Shown piece after piece: positions 51,586-60,761 of a stretch of 64,000 nucleotides of DNA. The notes under the pieces are model-generated. The model had not been told where the DNA came from and searched no databases. It saw nothing but the letters and a program-made list of their open reading frames with translations. Source of the stretch: Nitrospira sp. CR1.2 (GTDB taxonomy: Bacteria; Nitrospirota; Nitrospiria; Nitrospirales; Nitrospiraceae); NCBI GenBank assembly GCA_014055495.1, contig WIAG01000010.1, positions 26,852 to 90,851 of the forward strand. The letters run 5' to 3'. Made by a program: the position numbers and the translations under genes. Every line of letters starts with the position of its first letter. The first letter of the stretch is position 1.

Positions 51586-51987
51586 ATGAGACATTTGCAC
51601 TGGGGCTTGGCGTTGGTAGGAATCTGCATATCGATCGGGCTGACCGGCTGCGGGGGGAAACAGGCGGAGATCAAGGAAGACCGGCTGACCGTTGGACGGG
51701 TACAAGGCGAAGTGAAGGTCGGCATGTCGGCCGCCCAAGTGGCCGAACTGCTGGGATCGCCGAACATCGTCACTACGGACGACAAACGCCGTGAGGTGTG
51801 GATCTATGACAAGGTGTCGACCGACCGGGTGGACACCGCGAGTTCCACCTATGCCGGATTGATCATTTTGGGCGCGAACTCCAGCAATCGGTCCAGTTCG
51901 CAGCGGCAACGGACCCTGACGATCATCATCAAGTATGACGAAGACAAGAAGGTTCGCGACTTTGCCTACAACTCGACGCAATTCTAA
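51586..51987 (+). CDS. SmpA/BamE-like lipoprotein
   Basis: A 133-aa lipoprotein. The signal ends in L-T-G-C. The core G-E-V-K-V-G-M-S-A-A-Q-V-A-E-L-L-G-S-P and E-V-W-I-Y-D-K match the SmpA/OmlA (BamE-like) fold. A shorter tandem-like tail is rich in Ser, Asn and Arg. The ATG at 51586 is chosen; the earlier in-frame starts lack a signal peptide. It opens a run of four lipoprotein genes. Confidence 0.75.
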   Translation: MRHLHWGLALVGICISIGLTGCGGKQAEIKEDRLTVGRVQGEVKVGMSAAQVAELLGSPNIVTTDDKRREVWIYDKVSTDRVDTASSTYAGLIILGANSSNRSSSQRQRTLTIIIKYDEDKKVRDFAYNSTQF

Positions 51988-52000
51988 GGCGACCGGTCGC

Positions 52001-52579
52001 GTGGCGCCACGCGGCGTAGCAGCCGTTCTGATCACCCTGGTGTTGCCGTTTGTGACGACTGGTTGCGCCCAACCGACGCAGCCCGCGGAGTTTTTTCAAC
52101 TCACGCCGGAAAGTAGTGCGAATCGCGCCATGCAAACGCGCCTGTTCGAGACCGCCAGCGATCGTGAATTACTGTCGGCCTCCGCCGCCGCGCTCCAGGA
52201 TCTCGGATTTCAGATCGAAGAAAGCGTGGGGGAGGTCGGGTTCTTGCGGGCAGTGAAGGAGCGGAGCGCCCGTGAATACGGACAGTATCGCGATCGGTTC
52301 TTCGTCTGGTTGCTGACGCTCGGCCATGTGCTTATCCCGATCGACCTGCATCAGAAAGTCGCGGCGACCATCGTCGCCAGACCAGTCACCGACGATCACT
52401 CACGTCATGAAGTGCGAATTATCTTCTATCGGGTGGTGTGGAAAGGGGACGGACAGGCGGATCGTAATTACATCCCGCCGGGTGAGCAAAAAATGGAGAT
52501 GATTCGCGATCAGGAGATCTATCAGCAGTTTTTTGCGAAGCTCTCCAAGGCGGTCTTCCTGGAGCCGCATACGATTTAA
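52001..52579 (+). CDS. Lipoprotein of a three-gene paralogous group (1 of 3)
   Basis: A ~192-aa lipoprotein, signal ending T-T-G-C, starting at GTG 52001 (V-A-P-R-G). An ATG at 51935 would overlap the preceding gene by 53 bp. The core pattern Q-T-R-L-F-E-T, then A-L-Q-D-L-G-F-Q-I-E-E-S and E-V-G-F-L is shared with the next two genes, and Y-Q-Q-F-F-A-K-L-S-K-A-V-F-L is near the C-terminus. Function unknown; no family name recalled. Confidence 0.65.
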   Translation: MAPRGVAAVLITLVLPFVTTGCAQPTQPAEFFQLTPESSANRAMQTRLFETASDRELLSASAAALQDLGFQIEESVGEVGFLRAVKERSAREYGQYRDRFFVWLLTLGHVLIPIDLHQKVAATIVARPVTDDHSRHEVRIIFYRVVWKGDGQADRNYIPPGEQKMEMIRDQEIYQQFFAKLSKAVFLEPHTI

Positions 52580-52591
52580 GCAGGAGGATAC

Positions 52592-53029
52592 ATGAACTGG
52601 ATGTGGGGGATCAAGGCGATAGTGTTCGTGGCGGGGACCGTCCTGCTGCACGGCTGTGTCGCGCCGGAGCCGCGCCAGGAACTTTTTGCGCCGACCGATG
52701 CGCAGATGAAAATCCGGAGTGCGCAGACGCGTTCGTTCGAGGTCAAGGAGCAGGTTGTTGCCATGCGCGGGGTGATCGCGGCGCTGCAGGATCTCGGCTT
52801 CATCATCGAACGGGCCAATGAGCCGCTCGGGCTTGTGACGGCAGCTCGCTTCGCTGAGCCCAATTACTATGATGTGCTCGGCGTCACGGTGACGGTGCGC
52901 ACGCAGGAAGCCGGGAAAACCATGATCCGGGCCAATGCGATCTACAACAGCAAGCCCATCGACGATCCCAAGGTCTATCAGAACTTTTTCGCGGCAGTGG
53001 AGCGATCATTGTTTCTGGTGAAGGACTAA
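52592..53029 (+). CDS. Lipoprotein of a three-gene paralogous group (2 of 3)
   Basis: A 145-aa lipoprotein, signal ending L-H-G-C. It carries the shared core A-Q-T-R-S-F-E, then A-L-Q-D-L-G-F-I-I-E-R and L-G-L-V-T-A, and the C-terminal Y-Q-N-F-F-A-A-V-E-R-S-L-F-L. AGGAGG lies eight bases before the ATG. It is 12 bp from the preceding gene and 3 bp from the next. Confidence 0.72.
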   Translation: MNWMWGIKAIVFVAGTVLLHGCVAPEPRQELFAPTDAQMKIRSAQTRSFEVKEQVVAMRGVIAALQDLGFIIERANEPLGLVTAARFAEPNYYDVLGVTVTVRTQEAGKTMIRANAIYNSKPIDDPKVYQNFFAAVERSLFLVKD

Positions 53030-53032
53030 CCG

Positions 53033-53641
53033 GTGCGTCCCCTGTGGGGCTCTGAAGGGATAGCCGCCTGGTCAGGTGAGTTCCGTCGCCCTGTCGCGAC
53101 AGCCAGTCTGCTGTTGTCGCTCTTGGCGACACTGGGGTGTTCGCCTTATGAGTGGCGGCATGAAAACCAATGGGAGTCGCGGGATCAGATCTGGCTGTCT
53201 GAGGCCAGTCAGGTCAAGGTGCGAGCCGCACAAAGCCGGATCTTCGACACGACCGATCGTCTCAAGACCATCCAGGCGGTCGTCTCCACGTGTCAGGATC
53301 TGGGGTTTGCGGTAGAGGTGCTCGATGACACGCTGGGCATCGTCTCCGCCAAAAAGTTTGACGACTACGAACCATCCGATCTTCATGACGCGTCCTACCA
53401 CTTGTACCGAGACGATGGCCTCTTGATCTTAACCAGGCAGTTCCGAAGCTGGGGGCCGTTTTATCATCGCAGCAATCTGGTGCGCCTGACCGTGACCGTC
53501 AGACCACGCGGCACGACGCAGTTGGTCGTGCGGGCCAGCGCCCAGTATTACCTGAAGGCCGTCGAGTCGCCTGAGCCATACCAACAGTTTTTTCGGACCC
53601 TCGAGCAGGCGATGTTTGTGCAGGCCAACATGCTGCCGTAA
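53033..53641 (+). CDS. Lipoprotein of a three-gene paralogous group (3 of 3)
   Basis: A 202-aa protein starting at GTG, 3 bp after the previous stop codon. A hydrophobic stretch ends in T-L-G-C, a lipobox-like end. The shared core reads A-A-Q-S-R-I-F-D-T, then C-Q-D-L-G-F-A-V-E and L-G-I-V-S-A-K-K, and ends Y-Q-Q-F-F-R-T-L-E-Q-A-M-F-V. An insertion in the middle makes it longer than its neighbours. Confidence 0.7.
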   Translation: MRPLWGSEGIAAWSGEFRRPVATASLLLSLLATLGCSPYEWRHENQWESRDQIWLSEASQVKVRAAQSRIFDTTDRLKTIQAVVSTCQDLGFAVEVLDDTLGIVSAKKFDDYEPSDLHDASYHLYRDDGLLILTRQFRSWGPFYHRSNLVRLTVTVRPRGTTQLVVRASAQYYLKAVESPEPYQQFFRTLEQAMFVQANMLP

Positions 53642-53683
53642 GCAGGTGATCCTTCGCGAGCCCTAGGGATGGTTGGTAGCGGG

Positions 53684-54394
53684 CTAGCGGCCGAGTTGTC
53701 CGGCGACGGTCTTTTGCGTTCCGTTGCTCTTTACGGATGTCAAAACCGGATCGAGATTGAAGGCCACACTGATCCGAGGTGTCGCTCCATAGTACGTGTT
53801 CACGGCATGAAAGAGCCAACCGGGAAACAGCAGGCACTGGCCGGCAGTCGGAGTATAGGAGATGCTGGTGCCGGCATCATGTAATTCCGTCATGCTGTAT
53901 TGCAGATAGGGCGCCAGCATACGCGGCAGGCAGCCCCGGGGATCGTAGATCTGTAATTCGCCGCCCTTCTCCTGTTGCGGGCAAATCTCCCCCACATCGA
54001 CGTAATACACCCCCGCCCAGAAACTACCCGGATGTGAATGGGCCGCATTGGCGCCGCCGTGTCGTTGCACGTTGGCCCAGACTTCGACCACATCCCAGTC
54101 CGGGCGGCAGCCACCATGGCTGCAGCGTTCGGATAGGGTGGTAACCTGTTTCGCCACTTCCATCACGGGGGCAAACAACGAGCGTAACGGCTCACCTGCC
54201 CATTCGAGCATCGACAGATCATGCGGCGAGGACCACCCGATGACCTCCGTATCCCGATGGGTTGGGACGGAGGCTTCACGCTGCAAAATCAATTCGGATA
54301 GCGTGGCGTTGATACGTTCGTGGTCAGCAGGAGTGAAGACCAGCAGAGGCGTGGAAAAGAGCGGCGTGATCTGAATCTCGATCTCGGTCGGCAT
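53684..54394 (-). CDS. Putative 2-oxoglutarate/Fe(II)-dependent oxygenase
   Basis: A 236-aa protein. The order N-A-A-H-S-H-P-G-S-F-W-A-G-V-Y-Y-V, then F-P-G-W-L-F-H-A-V and P-R-I-S-V-A-F-N matches the TIGR02466-type 2OG-Fe(II) oxygenases, with a candidate iron-binding His in the first segment, another in the second, and the 2OG-binding Arg in the third. It converges on the lipoprotein run, 42 bp apart. The start at 54394 is chosen over one 60 bp upstream. The substrate is unknown. Confidence 0.78.
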   Translation of the reverse strand: MPTEIEIQITPLFSTPLLVFTPADHERINATLSELILQREASVPTHRDTEVIGWSSPHDLSMLEWAGEPLRSLFAPVMEVAKQVTTLSERCSHGGCRPDWDVVEVWANVQRHGGANAAHSHPGSFWAGVYYVDVGEICPQQEKGGELQIYDPRGCLPRMLAPYLQYSMTELHDAGTSISYTPTAGQCLLFPGWLFHAVNTYYGATPRISVAFNLDPVLTSVKSNGTQKTVAGQLGR

Positions 54395-54702
54395 GGAGAA
54401 TGTCCCATACTGATCTGCGACCGTCGATGCGCCGCACGGTAGCTTCCCACGCAAACGAAAGTCAACCTAGGTGTTTCCCTAGGTAAGACGTCGCGTAAGA
54501 TGGCGGAACGATATGGCTCCTCTGCATGCATGACGGGCGTCATCACCTTGCCCAGGTTGTGTGGTCATGACGACAGCCTGCTTGACAGTCTTTCCCGGTA
54601 GGCCTAGCCTGAGGCGGTGAGTGGCGGGGGCGGTCAGTTGTGTGGGAAGAATATTGTTACGGCTTAACGGTCGGATGTGGGCACAAGGAATAGGAACGAA
54701 CA

Positions 54703-54885
54703 ATGAAAAATGTCGAGATGAGCGTCGAGGGAACTCTGTTGACTATCAAGGTGGATTTGTCGAAGGAGTTCGGGCCATCGGCGTCAGGGAAGACGACTAT
54801 TATTGCGTCTACCGAAGGCAATGTGACGATTCCTGGGCGAGAGGAGAAGATCGGGCTGAACGTCTATCGCAAAAAATCAGCGTGA
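54703..54885 (+). CDS. Conserved small protein
   Basis: A 60-aa protein: M-K-N-V-E-M-S-V-E-G-T-L-L-T-I-K-V-D then S-G-K-T-T-I-I-A-S-T-E-G-N-V. It has alternating strands and no membrane helix. AGGAA precedes the ATG by ~8 bases. The G-K-T stretch is not a P-loop in context. I recall similar small proteins in environmental bacteria but no named function. Confidence 0.6.
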   Translation: MKNVEMSVEGTLLTIKVDLSKEFGPSASGKTTIIASTEGNVTIPGREEKIGLNVYRKKSA

Positions 54886-55042
54886 CGAGAGTGGGCCGCG
54901 AAGCGCTCTTTCTGCCACGGACTTCGTCATTCCTCGCATCAAGATCTACTATCACGCTGGATTCTTGTCGTTAAAAGGAGGACAATAGCACCTATAGCGG
55001 CGGAACGGTCGTACTAAAACCTCTCAGGTTTCGTTGGACGCC

Positions 55043-56569
55043 ATGCTGATGTCCACGCCGGTTCCCACGCAGCCCACCCCCGCGATCCTCATCGTTGACG
55101 ACGATCCCGACATCACCCTCGTTTTGCAGGATCTTCTCGAACATGCCGGATACCACGTTCATGTTGCTGGTACCGGTTCGGCGGCCCTCGCCAAGATCAG
55201 GACGGAACCGGTCTCGGCGGTGCTTCTGGATCTGATGCTTCCCGACATGGATGGGCTTTCTGTGTTGACGCTGCTGAAGGAGTTTGATCCGGTGCTGCCG
55301 GTGATCATGTTGACGGCATTTGTGGAGGTGGCGAAGAAACACGCGTCGCTCACCGAAGGAGCGTTCGGATACCTCACCAAACCCTATGACGGCGAGGAGG
55401 TCAAGGCGCTGATCAAACGGGCTGTCGGAGCCAAACATCTGTCCCTGGAAGCCGCCTCGACCCGGCTGGCCTTAACCGCCAGCGAAGAACGATTTCGAGA
55501 GGTCGTCCAAACCGCCCCCGATGCCATCGTGTTGGCCGATGGAGAGGGCTCCATCCTGTCATGGAACAGTGCCGCGGAACGTTTGTTCGGGTATTCAGCC
55601 GATGAGGTGCTGGGGCAGTCGCTCACCAGCATCATGCCGGAACGATACCGTGCCGACCACGAGCGTGCGCTGACGAGAGTGCGCACGACCGGGGATCTGC
55701 GCCTGAAAGGCACCGTCGTCATCATGCACGGCTTGCACAAGGACGGACGGGAATTCCCCATCGAGATGTCGCTGAGTAGCTGGATGTCCGGCGAGCAACG
55801 AGTGCATTGCGGCATCGTGCGCGACATCACTGCTCGAAAGGAAGCGGAGGCGCGGCTGCTTCAGCAGCAGATCGAGCAACAGGTGCTCTTGGACTTAATC
55901 CCTGCCATGGTCTGGTACAAGGATTCGCACAATCGTATTCTACGCGCGAATCGCCGTGCTGCCGAGTCGTTGCGCAAGACTGTGGCGGAGATTGAAGGCC
56001 ATGCTACCGATGAGTTTTATCCGGAAGAAGCTGAGCGGTATCATCAGGACGATTTGGAAGTGATTGTGTCCGGTCGCCCGAAACTTGGCATCGTCGAGCC
56101 GTACCGGACGGGTTCGGGTGAAAAGCGCTGGGTCCAGACCGACAAGGTGCCGTATCTCGATACGCGAGGCACGGTGATGGGTGTCTTAGTGTTTGCGCAG
56201 GACATTACCGAGCGGAAGGCGCAGGAGGCGGCCTCTCAGGAGCGAGAGGACTTGCTGCGCCTCGTGATGGAATCGGCGATGAATAGTCTCTTGGTAGTCG
56301 ATGGGGAAGGCAAAATGAAGCTGGCGAACAGGTGCGCGGAACAGCAATTCGGCTACGAGGCGGGCGAACTCGCCGGACTACCCCTTACGCAGGTATTATC
56401 CGGCCCGCTGTGCAATACTACCGATATGACGGCGACCGGGGTAAGCCATAACGTGGGTAGGCGCAAAGACGGTCTCGAATTTCCCACCAGAGTGCAGGTG
56501 CGGCGGCTGGAGACGCCGACGGGTCTGCATGTCGTCCTGGCAATCTCTCCCGCGGAAGAACCCGCATGA
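55043..56569 (+). CDS. Response regulator with three PAS domains and no output domain
   Basis: A ~508-aa protein. A receiver domain (~13-125) has the acidic D-D-D pocket, the phosphorylatable Asp in L-L-D-L-M-L-P-D-M-D-G, and the T/K residues in L-T-A-F and Y-L-T-K-P-Y-D. Three PAS domains follow (about 155-275, 290-400, 405-505), ending in S-P-A-E-E-P. No HisKA, HATPase, GGDEF or EAL domain is visible. An in-frame TTG at 55034 adds three residues. The next gene overlaps by 4 bp (ATGA). Confidence 0.82.
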   Translation: MLMSTPVPTQPTPAILIVDDDPDITLVLQDLLEHAGYHVHVAGTGSAALAKIRTEPVSAVLLDLMLPDMDGLSVLTLLKEFDPVLPVIMLTAFVEVAKKHASLTEGAFGYLTKPYDGEEVKALIKRAVGAKHLSLEAASTRLALTASEERFREVVQTAPDAIVLADGEGSILSWNSAAERLFGYSADEVLGQSLTSIMPERYRADHERALTRVRTTGDLRLKGTVVIMHGLHKDGREFPIEMSLSSWMSGEQRVHCGIVRDITARKEAEARLLQQQIEQQVLLDLIPAMVWYKDSHNRILRANRRAAESLRKTVAEIEGHATDEFYPEEAERYHQDDLEVIVSGRPKLGIVEPYRTGSGEKRWVQTDKVPYLDTRGTVMGVLVFAQDITERKAQEAASQEREDLLRLVMESAMNSLLVVDGEGKMKLANRCAEQQFGYEAGELAGLPLTQVLSGPLCNTTDMTATGVSHNVGRRKDGLEFPTRVQVRRLETPTGLHVVLAISPAEEPA

Positions 56570-57039
56570 ATCTTCGCTTTGCGTTTATCATCCTTGTCCT
56601 CTGTTTCATCGGCATCCTGCTCGCCCTTGGCGTTCGGACGGCTATTCTCTGGGTGCGAGCGCACTTTCCTCAGCGCGCCAACACCATCCTTGCGGGCGCT
56701 TCCTTAGGTGCTGCGGCGGCGGTGGGGCTGTTGGTTGCCGAAGTGATGGAGCAGCCGCAGTTCAGAGAGCATGATCTCCTCACCCTACAGCAACCGGTGG
56801 TGGGGAAAACCATCCCGGTGGATCGCGGCGCCGGCAGCATGGTGTGCGTGGTGGATGTGCACGAACACCTCGGCGTGCTGGAAGTCGAAGCCGAACGGGG
56901 CCAGCTCAGAGCGAAGGTGGAGAGTAATAGCGCCAAGGGCCCGGCCTTCTGTCCGATCGGGGCGGAAGTGCGCATCGATCTCGCGGGGCTTCATCGTGTA
57001 TCGGTGACGCGTCGACAGACGCAGGTGAGCGGTTCATAA
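56566..57039 (+). CDS. Uncharacterised small membrane protein
   Basis: A 157-aa protein with two N-terminal hydrophobic segments (about 5-27 and 41-61) and a soluble C-terminal domain rich in Val and Asp (V-C-V-V-D-V-H-E-H-L-G-V-L-E-V-E-A-E). The soluble part resembles the NfeD-like or OB-type strand pattern. The ATGA overlap with the REC-PAS gene implies translational coupling and a common role. Confidence 0.62.
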   Translation: MNLRFAFIILVLCFIGILLALGVRTAILWVRAHFPQRANTILAGASLGAAAAVGLLVAEVMEQPQFREHDLLTLQQPVVGKTIPVDRGAGSMVCVVDVHEHLGVLEVEAERGQLRAKVESNSAKGPAFCPIGAEVRIDLAGLHRVSVTRRQTQVSGS

Positions 57040-57446
57040 GGGTGTGGGGCGCTCTTGACTCACCGGTGCAGGGAGGCCTATCGTACGCTGGTGGGGGGAG
57101 TTAACGCCCCCGGGGGAATATGTACAAAAAGGGGATCGAGTGCTGAGGATGGTGTGCATGCCCGGCTTGCTCCGGGAAGCCTGAAGTCCTCCCGAGGTCT
57201 CCGCCGTATCTACCTCTCCTCGGTAGGTGCGTCCTCCTCCCACCCAAATCGTTCCGCGGGGAAGGACCGTTCGTTCGATTCTTCCAACTGAATTGTCAGT
57301 CCGCCAGTTCCCATCCGCTGACCCGACGAGAATCCCCTCAAGGCTTGACTCTCCTGGTTGTTCCCTGTAAACGACGAAGAGGATACGTATCGCGTCTGCG
57401 GGTTGCGCCCCGTCGTTCGTTGTGAATTCCTTGCTTGAGAGGTTGA
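57040..57446. other. Long leader region before topoisomerase VI genes
   Basis: About 400 bp without a gene. A candidate promoter is TTGACT (57345-57350) and TAAACG (57368-57373) with a 17-bp spacer, giving a leader of ~70 nt. Nothing else is recognised. Confidence 0.4.
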
Positions 57447-59576
57447 ATGGCCAACAAGACATCACGCCCACGTGTCGCCCCCTCCACACCGACAGCGTCC
57501 TCTGATTCGAGTGAGCCAGCCGCGACCATACCACGCAAAAAGACTCAGGCCGGAGCACCATCCGCTCCCGTGGTGACGGCCGTAGAGATGGGCGCGCGGC
57601 AGCGGGAGATCTCCGTCTCCGAATTTTTCACGAAGAACCGGCATTTGCTCGGATTCGACAATCCGCGCAAGGCGCTGCTGACCTGCGTCAAGGAAGCGGT
57701 CGACAATTCGTTGGATGCCTGTGAAGAAGCCGGAATTTTGCCTGACGTGACCGTGAAACTCGAAATCGTGACCACCGGTCAGACACCTGTTGCGCCGAGC
57801 CAGGCGACCCGATTCCGCATCACCGTCACCGACAATGGGCCGGGCATTGTCCGCCAGCAGATTCCTCGTGTGTTCGCCAAATTGTTGTATGGCTCGAAGT
57901 TTCATCGCATGCGGATGAGCCGCGGACAGCAGGGCATCGGCATTTCCGCCGCCGGCATGTATGGGCAGCTGACGACCGGGAAACCCGTCAAGGTCATTTC
58001 CCGAACGGGACCGCGCGCAGCGGCGCATTATTTCGAAGTGCAGATCGACACCAAGAAGAATGAGCCGCTGGTGCATGAAAATAAACAGATTGAATGGCAT
58101 CAGTCGCAGGGGACCGAGGTGACGCTGGAAGTCGAAGGGCGGTATCAGAAGGGGCGCGCGTCGGTCGACGAATGGCTGGAGCAAACATCGATTGCGAATC
58201 CGCACGTGCGGCTGACCTACCGGACTCCGGAGGGAGAGAGGAAGGAGTATCCGCGTTCCTATCACGAGCTCCCTCCGTCGCCCAAGGAAATTAAACCGCA
58301 TCCCTACGGCATTGAATTCGGTGCCTTGCTGAAGATGCTGCAGGACACGAAGAGCCAGACGGTCGCCGGGTTTTTGGCTGCTGACTTTTGCCGGGTGTCG
58401 CCGGCGCTGGCCGAAGAGATGTGCAAATCCGCCAAACTCTCGCCCAATACCAAGCCACGCGACGTGAAGCACCAGGCCGCGGAGATCTTGTATAAAACCA
58501 TCCAGGTCACGAAAATCATGGCGCCCCCGACGAACTGTATTTCACCGATCGGGGAGAAGGCGATCCTCTCCGGGTTGTACAAGCAGATCAAGGGTGAGTT
58601 TTACACCGCGGTCAGTCGTCCGCCGGCCGTCTATCGCGGCTATCCGTTCATCATCGAAGCGGGGCTGGCCTTCGGGAAAGGTCCGGAGGAGGCGACGAAG
58701 CCTCAGCAGGCCAGTGTGCCGCTCGCAGAAGGTGAGGACCAAGGGCATGACACGGAGCTGGCGCGAGTGATCCGGTATGCGAACCGCGTCCCCTTGCTGT
58801 ATCAACAATCCGCCTGCTCGACGTTTAAGGCCGTCCTGAGCACGACCTGGCGGAACTACGGCGTCACTCAATCCCGAGGCGCTTTGCCGGCCGGGCCAAT
58901 GGTGATTTTCGTGCACATGGCGTCTGTCTGGGTTCCGTTCACCAGCGAGTCGAAAGAGGCCATTGCGGACTACGATGAAATTCAGAAGGAAATCACGCTG
59001 GCGCTGCGCGAAGCAGGGCGTCGATTGGGTATTTTTCTGCGGAGACGTGAGCGGGCGGCGAGCGAATTCCGTCGGCGGAATATCTTCGACCTGTATATCG
59101 AAGAGGTGGTTGCCGCCTGCAATCGGTTGAAAGGCGGACATCTTCCGACCGAGAAGCTGAAAGAGCAGCTGCATAAGATTGCGAGTTCACGAACGGGGGG
59201 CGTCAAGACCGACGAAGCGCTGGGGAAGACGGGCGTCGGGCCGGAAGGATTGCCGCACTCGATCATTGTCACGGCCGAAGGGATCGAAGGTGAGACCGAG
59301 ATTGCACAGCAGTCTCCTGTGTCGGAGGCCGAGGCTCCGGTGGCGATGCCTGCTGACTCCACTCCGACACGGAACGCGCCCAGAGGGGGAAAACGAGTCG
59401 TCAAGCCGTCGCCTGCAATCGTGAAACGCACGGGGGTGGCGAAGGCCAAAGGCACGGGCGGGCAACAGGAGATGTTCGCAGCAGAACCGGCTCAGGCGAA
59501 GAAGGCCGCGCCTCGAAGAACATCGACTCGAAAGACGCCGTCCGGCGCAGCGAAGCCCACCCGCACAAGGACATAG
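57447..59576 (+). CDS. top6B: DNA topoisomerase VI subunit B
   Basis: A 709-aa GHKL ATPase. The Bergerat fold includes E-A-V-D-N-S-L-D-A, T-V-T-D-N-G-P-G-I, and G-Q-Q-G-I-G-I-S-A-A. A central transducer-type domain follows. The N-terminal ~50 residues and the C-terminal ~120 are Lys/Ala/Pro/Thr-rich and basic, with repeated K-K-A-A-P and R-T-S-T-R-K segments, like histone H1-type tails. It binds and hydrolyses ATP to open and close the clamp. It is followed 8 bp later by subunit A. Topoisomerase VI is archaeal and plant-typical and rare in bacteria. Confidence 0.93.
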   Translation: MANKTSRPRVAPSTPTASSDSSEPAATIPRKKTQAGAPSAPVVTAVEMGARQREISVSEFFTKNRHLLGFDNPRKALLTCVKEAVDNSLDACEEAGILPDVTVKLEIVTTGQTPVAPSQATRFRITVTDNGPGIVRQQIPRVFAKLLYGSKFHRMRMSRGQQGIGISAAGMYGQLTTGKPVKVISRTGPRAAAHYFEVQIDTKKNEPLVHENKQIEWHQSQGTEVTLEVEGRYQKGRASVDEWLEQTSIANPHVRLTYRTPEGERKEYPRSYHELPPSPKEIKPHPYGIEFGALLKMLQDTKSQTVAGFLAADFCRVSPALAEEMCKSAKLSPNTKPRDVKHQAAEILYKTIQVTKIMAPPTNCISPIGEKAILSGLYKQIKGEFYTAVSRPPAVYRGYPFIIEAGLAFGKGPEEATKPQQASVPLAEGEDQGHDTELARVIRYANRVPLLYQQSACSTFKAVLSTTWRNYGVTQSRGALPAGPMVIFVHMASVWVPFTSESKEAIADYDEIQKEITLALREAGRRLGIFLRRRERAASEFRRRNIFDLYIEEVVAACNRLKGGHLPTEKLKEQLHKIASSRTGGVKTDEALGKTGVGPEGLPHSIIVTAEGIEGETEIAQQSPVSEAEAPVAMPADSTPTRNAPRGGKRVVKPSPAIVKRTGVAKAKGTGGQQEMFAAEPAQAKKAAPRRTSTRKTPSGAAKPTRTRT

Positions 59577-59584
59577 GACAGGTT

Positions 59585-60691
59585 ATGGCACAGGCGAAAG
59601 CAAAGAAAAACGGAATCGTGGCGAAAAAGCTCGTCGGCATGGCCGATGTGGTGATTGCGGCCGCGCAGCGAGCGAAAGACCCGACCTTCGAGATTCCGAT
59701 GCGTGCATTGTCGAACGTATCGTTCAACCCCCGCAAGGGATTGATCGAGATGGGCGACAAGAAGCAAGCGCGCTCGTTTTTTAACGTCGGGATGGCGAAG
59801 AAGTTCATGCAGACCATGCTGGTGGCCGATGCGCTGGCGGAGCTGCAGCAGGCCGATCTGACCACGTCGCTCAGGGAAATTTACTACCGGACGAAGCATA
59901 CGATTCAGGACTCCCATGAGAACACGTTCGACACACAGGACGAGTCTGACCCGATCATCGAGGATCTCGAGGTGTCCTTGGTGGCCCTGCGCGAGGAACT
60001 TCATGTGCGGGCGGAAAACAGCGGGAGCATCGTGGGGCCGGTTGTGTTCGGCGACGACGGCGACCGTGTGGACTGCGCCAAGCTTGGCAAGGGCGGCTAT
60101 TCCGTGCCCTCGATCGTCGAGCCGGAGTATCTCGAAATCCGTCGGTGCACGGCCGATTTTCTCCTGTTGGTTGAAAAGGGCACCCAGTGGAACCGGCTGT
60201 CGGAAGATAAGTTCTGGCGGCGATATAACTGCGTGCTCTTGACCGGGAACGGGCAACCGCCGCGCGGCGTGAGGAGGCTGGCGCGTCGCCTGCACGAAGA
60301 GTACAAACTGCCGGTCTACGTGCTGGTAGACAACGATCCCTGGGGGTACTATATCTATTCCGTGGTGAAGCAAGGGTCGATCAATCTCGCCTTCGAGAGC
60401 CAACGTATGGCCATTCCGAAAGCGAAATTCATCGGGTTATCCAGCGCGGACCCGGAGCGGTACGAGTTGCCGCGCAATGTGGGCATCAAACTGAACGAAA
60501 AGGACATCACCCGCGCCAAGGAGCTGCTGAACTATCAATGGTTCCAGAAGCCGGCGTGGCAGCAGGAAATCAAGCGGATGCTCACCAGTGGCCTGAAATA
60601 CGAACTCGACGCGTTGGCGAACAAGGACTTTCAGTATTTGACCAAGAAGTATCTGCCGCGCAAACTGAAGGAGAAGGACTGGTTGGATTAG
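59585..60691 (+). CDS. top6A: DNA topoisomerase VI subunit A (Spo11-like)
   Basis: A 368-aa DNA-cleaving subunit. The catalytic tyrosine lies in L-R-E-I-Y-Y-R-T near residue 100. The Toprim domain has L-L-V-E-K-G (acidic residue) and the V-D-N-D-P-W-G metal-binding motif. Both subunits are adjacent, in archaeal order B-A, and appear complete, so a working enzyme that makes a double-strand break and relaxes or decatenates DNA is likely. Confidence 0.93.
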   Translation: MAQAKAKKNGIVAKKLVGMADVVIAAAQRAKDPTFEIPMRALSNVSFNPRKGLIEMGDKKQARSFFNVGMAKKFMQTMLVADALAELQQADLTTSLREIYYRTKHTIQDSHENTFDTQDESDPIIEDLEVSLVALREELHVRAENSGSIVGPVVFGDDGDRVDCAKLGKGGYSVPSIVEPEYLEIRRCTADFLLLVEKGTQWNRLSEDKFWRRYNCVLLTGNGQPPRGVRRLARRLHEEYKLPVYVLVDNDPWGYYIYSVVKQGSINLAFESQRMAIPKAKFIGLSSADPERYELPRNVGIKLNEKDITRAKELLNYQWFQKPAWQQEIKRMLTSGLKYELDALANKDFQYLTKKYLPRKLKEKDWLD

Positions 60692-60761
60692 CCGGCGGGT
60701 TCCGGTGACTTTACACCGGCTCTCGTGTCGGGTAACCATTTCGACGTGTCCGGATTACTCT

